NCBI GenBank assembly: GCA_039819115.1
Contig: JBCBST010000038.1
Location: forward strand, 1-26,254
DNA length: 26,254 nucleotides
DNA from: JBCBST01 sp039819115
Lineage (GTDB): Bacteria > Bacteroidota > Rhodothermia > Balneolales > Balneolaceae
Reading direction: 5' to 3'
Position numbers and translations under genes: made by a program
Notes under the pieces: generated by a model
Database searches by the model: none
Told to the model about the DNA's origin: nothing
The model's input: only the letters and a program-made list of their open reading frames with translations
Shown: in pieces, positions 25,384-26,254 of the stretch
Layout: the number at the start of each line of letters is the position of its first letter
Numbering within the stretch: the stretch's first letter is position 1

Positions 25384-26254
25384 GCTGGTTCTTTGGTGGA
25401 AGCGGTGATATCAGTATCTACCGCTCCCGTATTCTTTCCAACCAGCTTCCGTTTCAACTTCTTTTGGATGATGAAAACCGGTTTGTCTGCGCTGGCGGAC
25501 CTCCAACAACCACTATTCTATCCGCACCCTCTATAAAATGTGGGTTTGCGGTGTGCGGAACCGGGATTTCGAGAGGCATACCGCACCGATACCTGTCCAA
25601 GTCCGATTGGTCTCATCTGTTGAACACCAAACCTGAGCATATTCAGAACCAAAACGGTCATTTCGCGATCTGTGCCTGGGAGTCATCTGGAATTAGCCTC
25701 TACACGGATGCGGTTGGATTACGGGGATTGTTTATCTGGAAAAAGAGAGACACCGTATTGTTCTCCACCCACCTGGAGCTGTTAACCCGTGTAACCGGCG
25801 AACGCACGATAAACTGGAAGCAACTTGGGAGTCAGTGGCTGGGGCTCAATCCGTTTGATGCTACCTGCTTCTTTTCCGGCATTCAACGTATTGGTCCTTC
25901 TTCTGTGGTTCATCTTACCCAAAACGATGTCCGGGTCCATGTATCTCCCTTGAGTTGGAATTCGGATCAGTCCAGCACCCCCGAATCCGTTATTGAACTG
26001 TTGAGTAGCATCCTTACCCTTCCATTTAGCGAAAACGAAGCCGTGTCCCTGGGTCTTTCCGGGGGACTCGACTCACGGTTCTTACTTGGGTTGCTGATGC
26101 AAAACCCCCATCAAACGTGGGGTATACATACGTTCGGAGAAGAAAAAAACCCGGATCGTTTAGTAGCCAGACGCCTCGCAACAATCACGGATAAAGCCCA
26201 CCGGACTGTTAATCTGATTTTACCAAAAACGGAGGATCTGATCCCGGAACTTCA
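25380..26254 (+). CDS. Asparagine-synthetase-like ATP-dependent protein, N-terminal part (runs off window)
   Basis: The ATG at 25380 overlaps the upstream TGA as ATGA, and the frame stays open to the window end (291 codons). Residues 1 to about 190 resemble a class-II glutamine amidotransferase fold (for example LYTDAVGLRGLFIW at 107-120, where asparagine synthetases have a DRxGxRPLYY-like segment). The chain begins MSWFFGG with no Cys at position 2, so it should not hydrolyse glutamine. The synthetase domain starts with the pyrophosphate-binding loop SGGLDS at 227-232. Proteins with a nucleophile-less N-domain plus this loop include lasso-peptide cyclases (McjC-like), beta-lactam synthetase and unassigned AsnB homologues. 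They activate a carboxylate as an acyl-adenylate. The rest of the active site is outside the window, so the exact role is open. Confidence 0.85.
   Translation, partial: MSWFFGGSGDISIYRSRILSNQLPFQLLLDDENRFVCAGGPPTTTILSAPSIKCGFAVCGTGISRGIPHRYLSKSDWSHLLNTKPEHIQNQNGHFAICAWESSGISLYTDAVGLRGLFIWKKRDTVLFSTHLELLTRVTGERTINWKQLGSQWLGLNPFDATCFFSGIQRIGPSSVVHLTQNDVRVHVSPLSWNSDQSSTPESVIELLSSILTLPFSENEAVSLGLSGGLDSRFLLGLLMQNPHQTWGIHTFGEEKNPDRLVARRLATITDKAHRTVNLILPKTEDLIPEL

Overview
The window looks like chromosomal DNA from the Bacteroidota / Balneolota side of the FCB group. This is inferred from the doubled FtsX/MacB-type permeases that open with ML(K/T)NY, a SusC-type TonB receptor with a carboxypeptidase-regulatory-like domain, and -33/-7 promoter elements resembling TTTG...TAnnTTTG. 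The two lipoprotein-like signal sequences and the mixture of SD-less and SD-containing starts fit as well. The genus cannot be fixed from the sequence alone. No tRNA, rRNA, CRISPR array or insertion sequence was seen. There is no gene-free stretch over 300 bases.

Left two thirds (1-17621): a co-directional array of at least eight paralogous ABC permeases (the first is cut by the window edge), almost always separated by 8 bases, followed by a single ATP-binding protein. Each permease carries two MacB-like halves in one chain (1+3 TM segments plus a periplasmic domain, twice), so each chain could form a complete pseudo-dimeric transporter core. The copies fall into nested subfamilies in gene order: three diverged copies including the partial one, then a close trio, then a close pair. 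This suggests stepwise tandem duplication. TM and coupling segments are conserved while periplasmic loops differ, so the simplest reading is several substrate specificities driven by one shared ATPase. A mechanosensitive-channel gene follows on the same strand.

Middle (19360-23047, minus strand): a TPP riboswitch precedes a TonB-dependent receptor, predicted to import thiamine or a derivative. Next come a BrxA/BrxB-type bacilliredoxin with its own candidate promoter, an intrinsic terminator, and a single-domain response regulator. The regulator's start is best placed downstream of that terminator. The regulator converges on the mechanosensitive-channel gene.

Right end (23148-26254, plus strand): a compact, probably co-transcribed set of an exported M28 metallopeptidase with a PDZ domain, a TPR lipoprotein, and an asparagine-synthetase-like protein. 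The last starts by a 4-base ATGA overlap, lacks the N-terminal nucleophile cysteine, and runs off the window. It may belong to a biosynthetic (e.g. lasso-peptide-like) locus continuing to the right.
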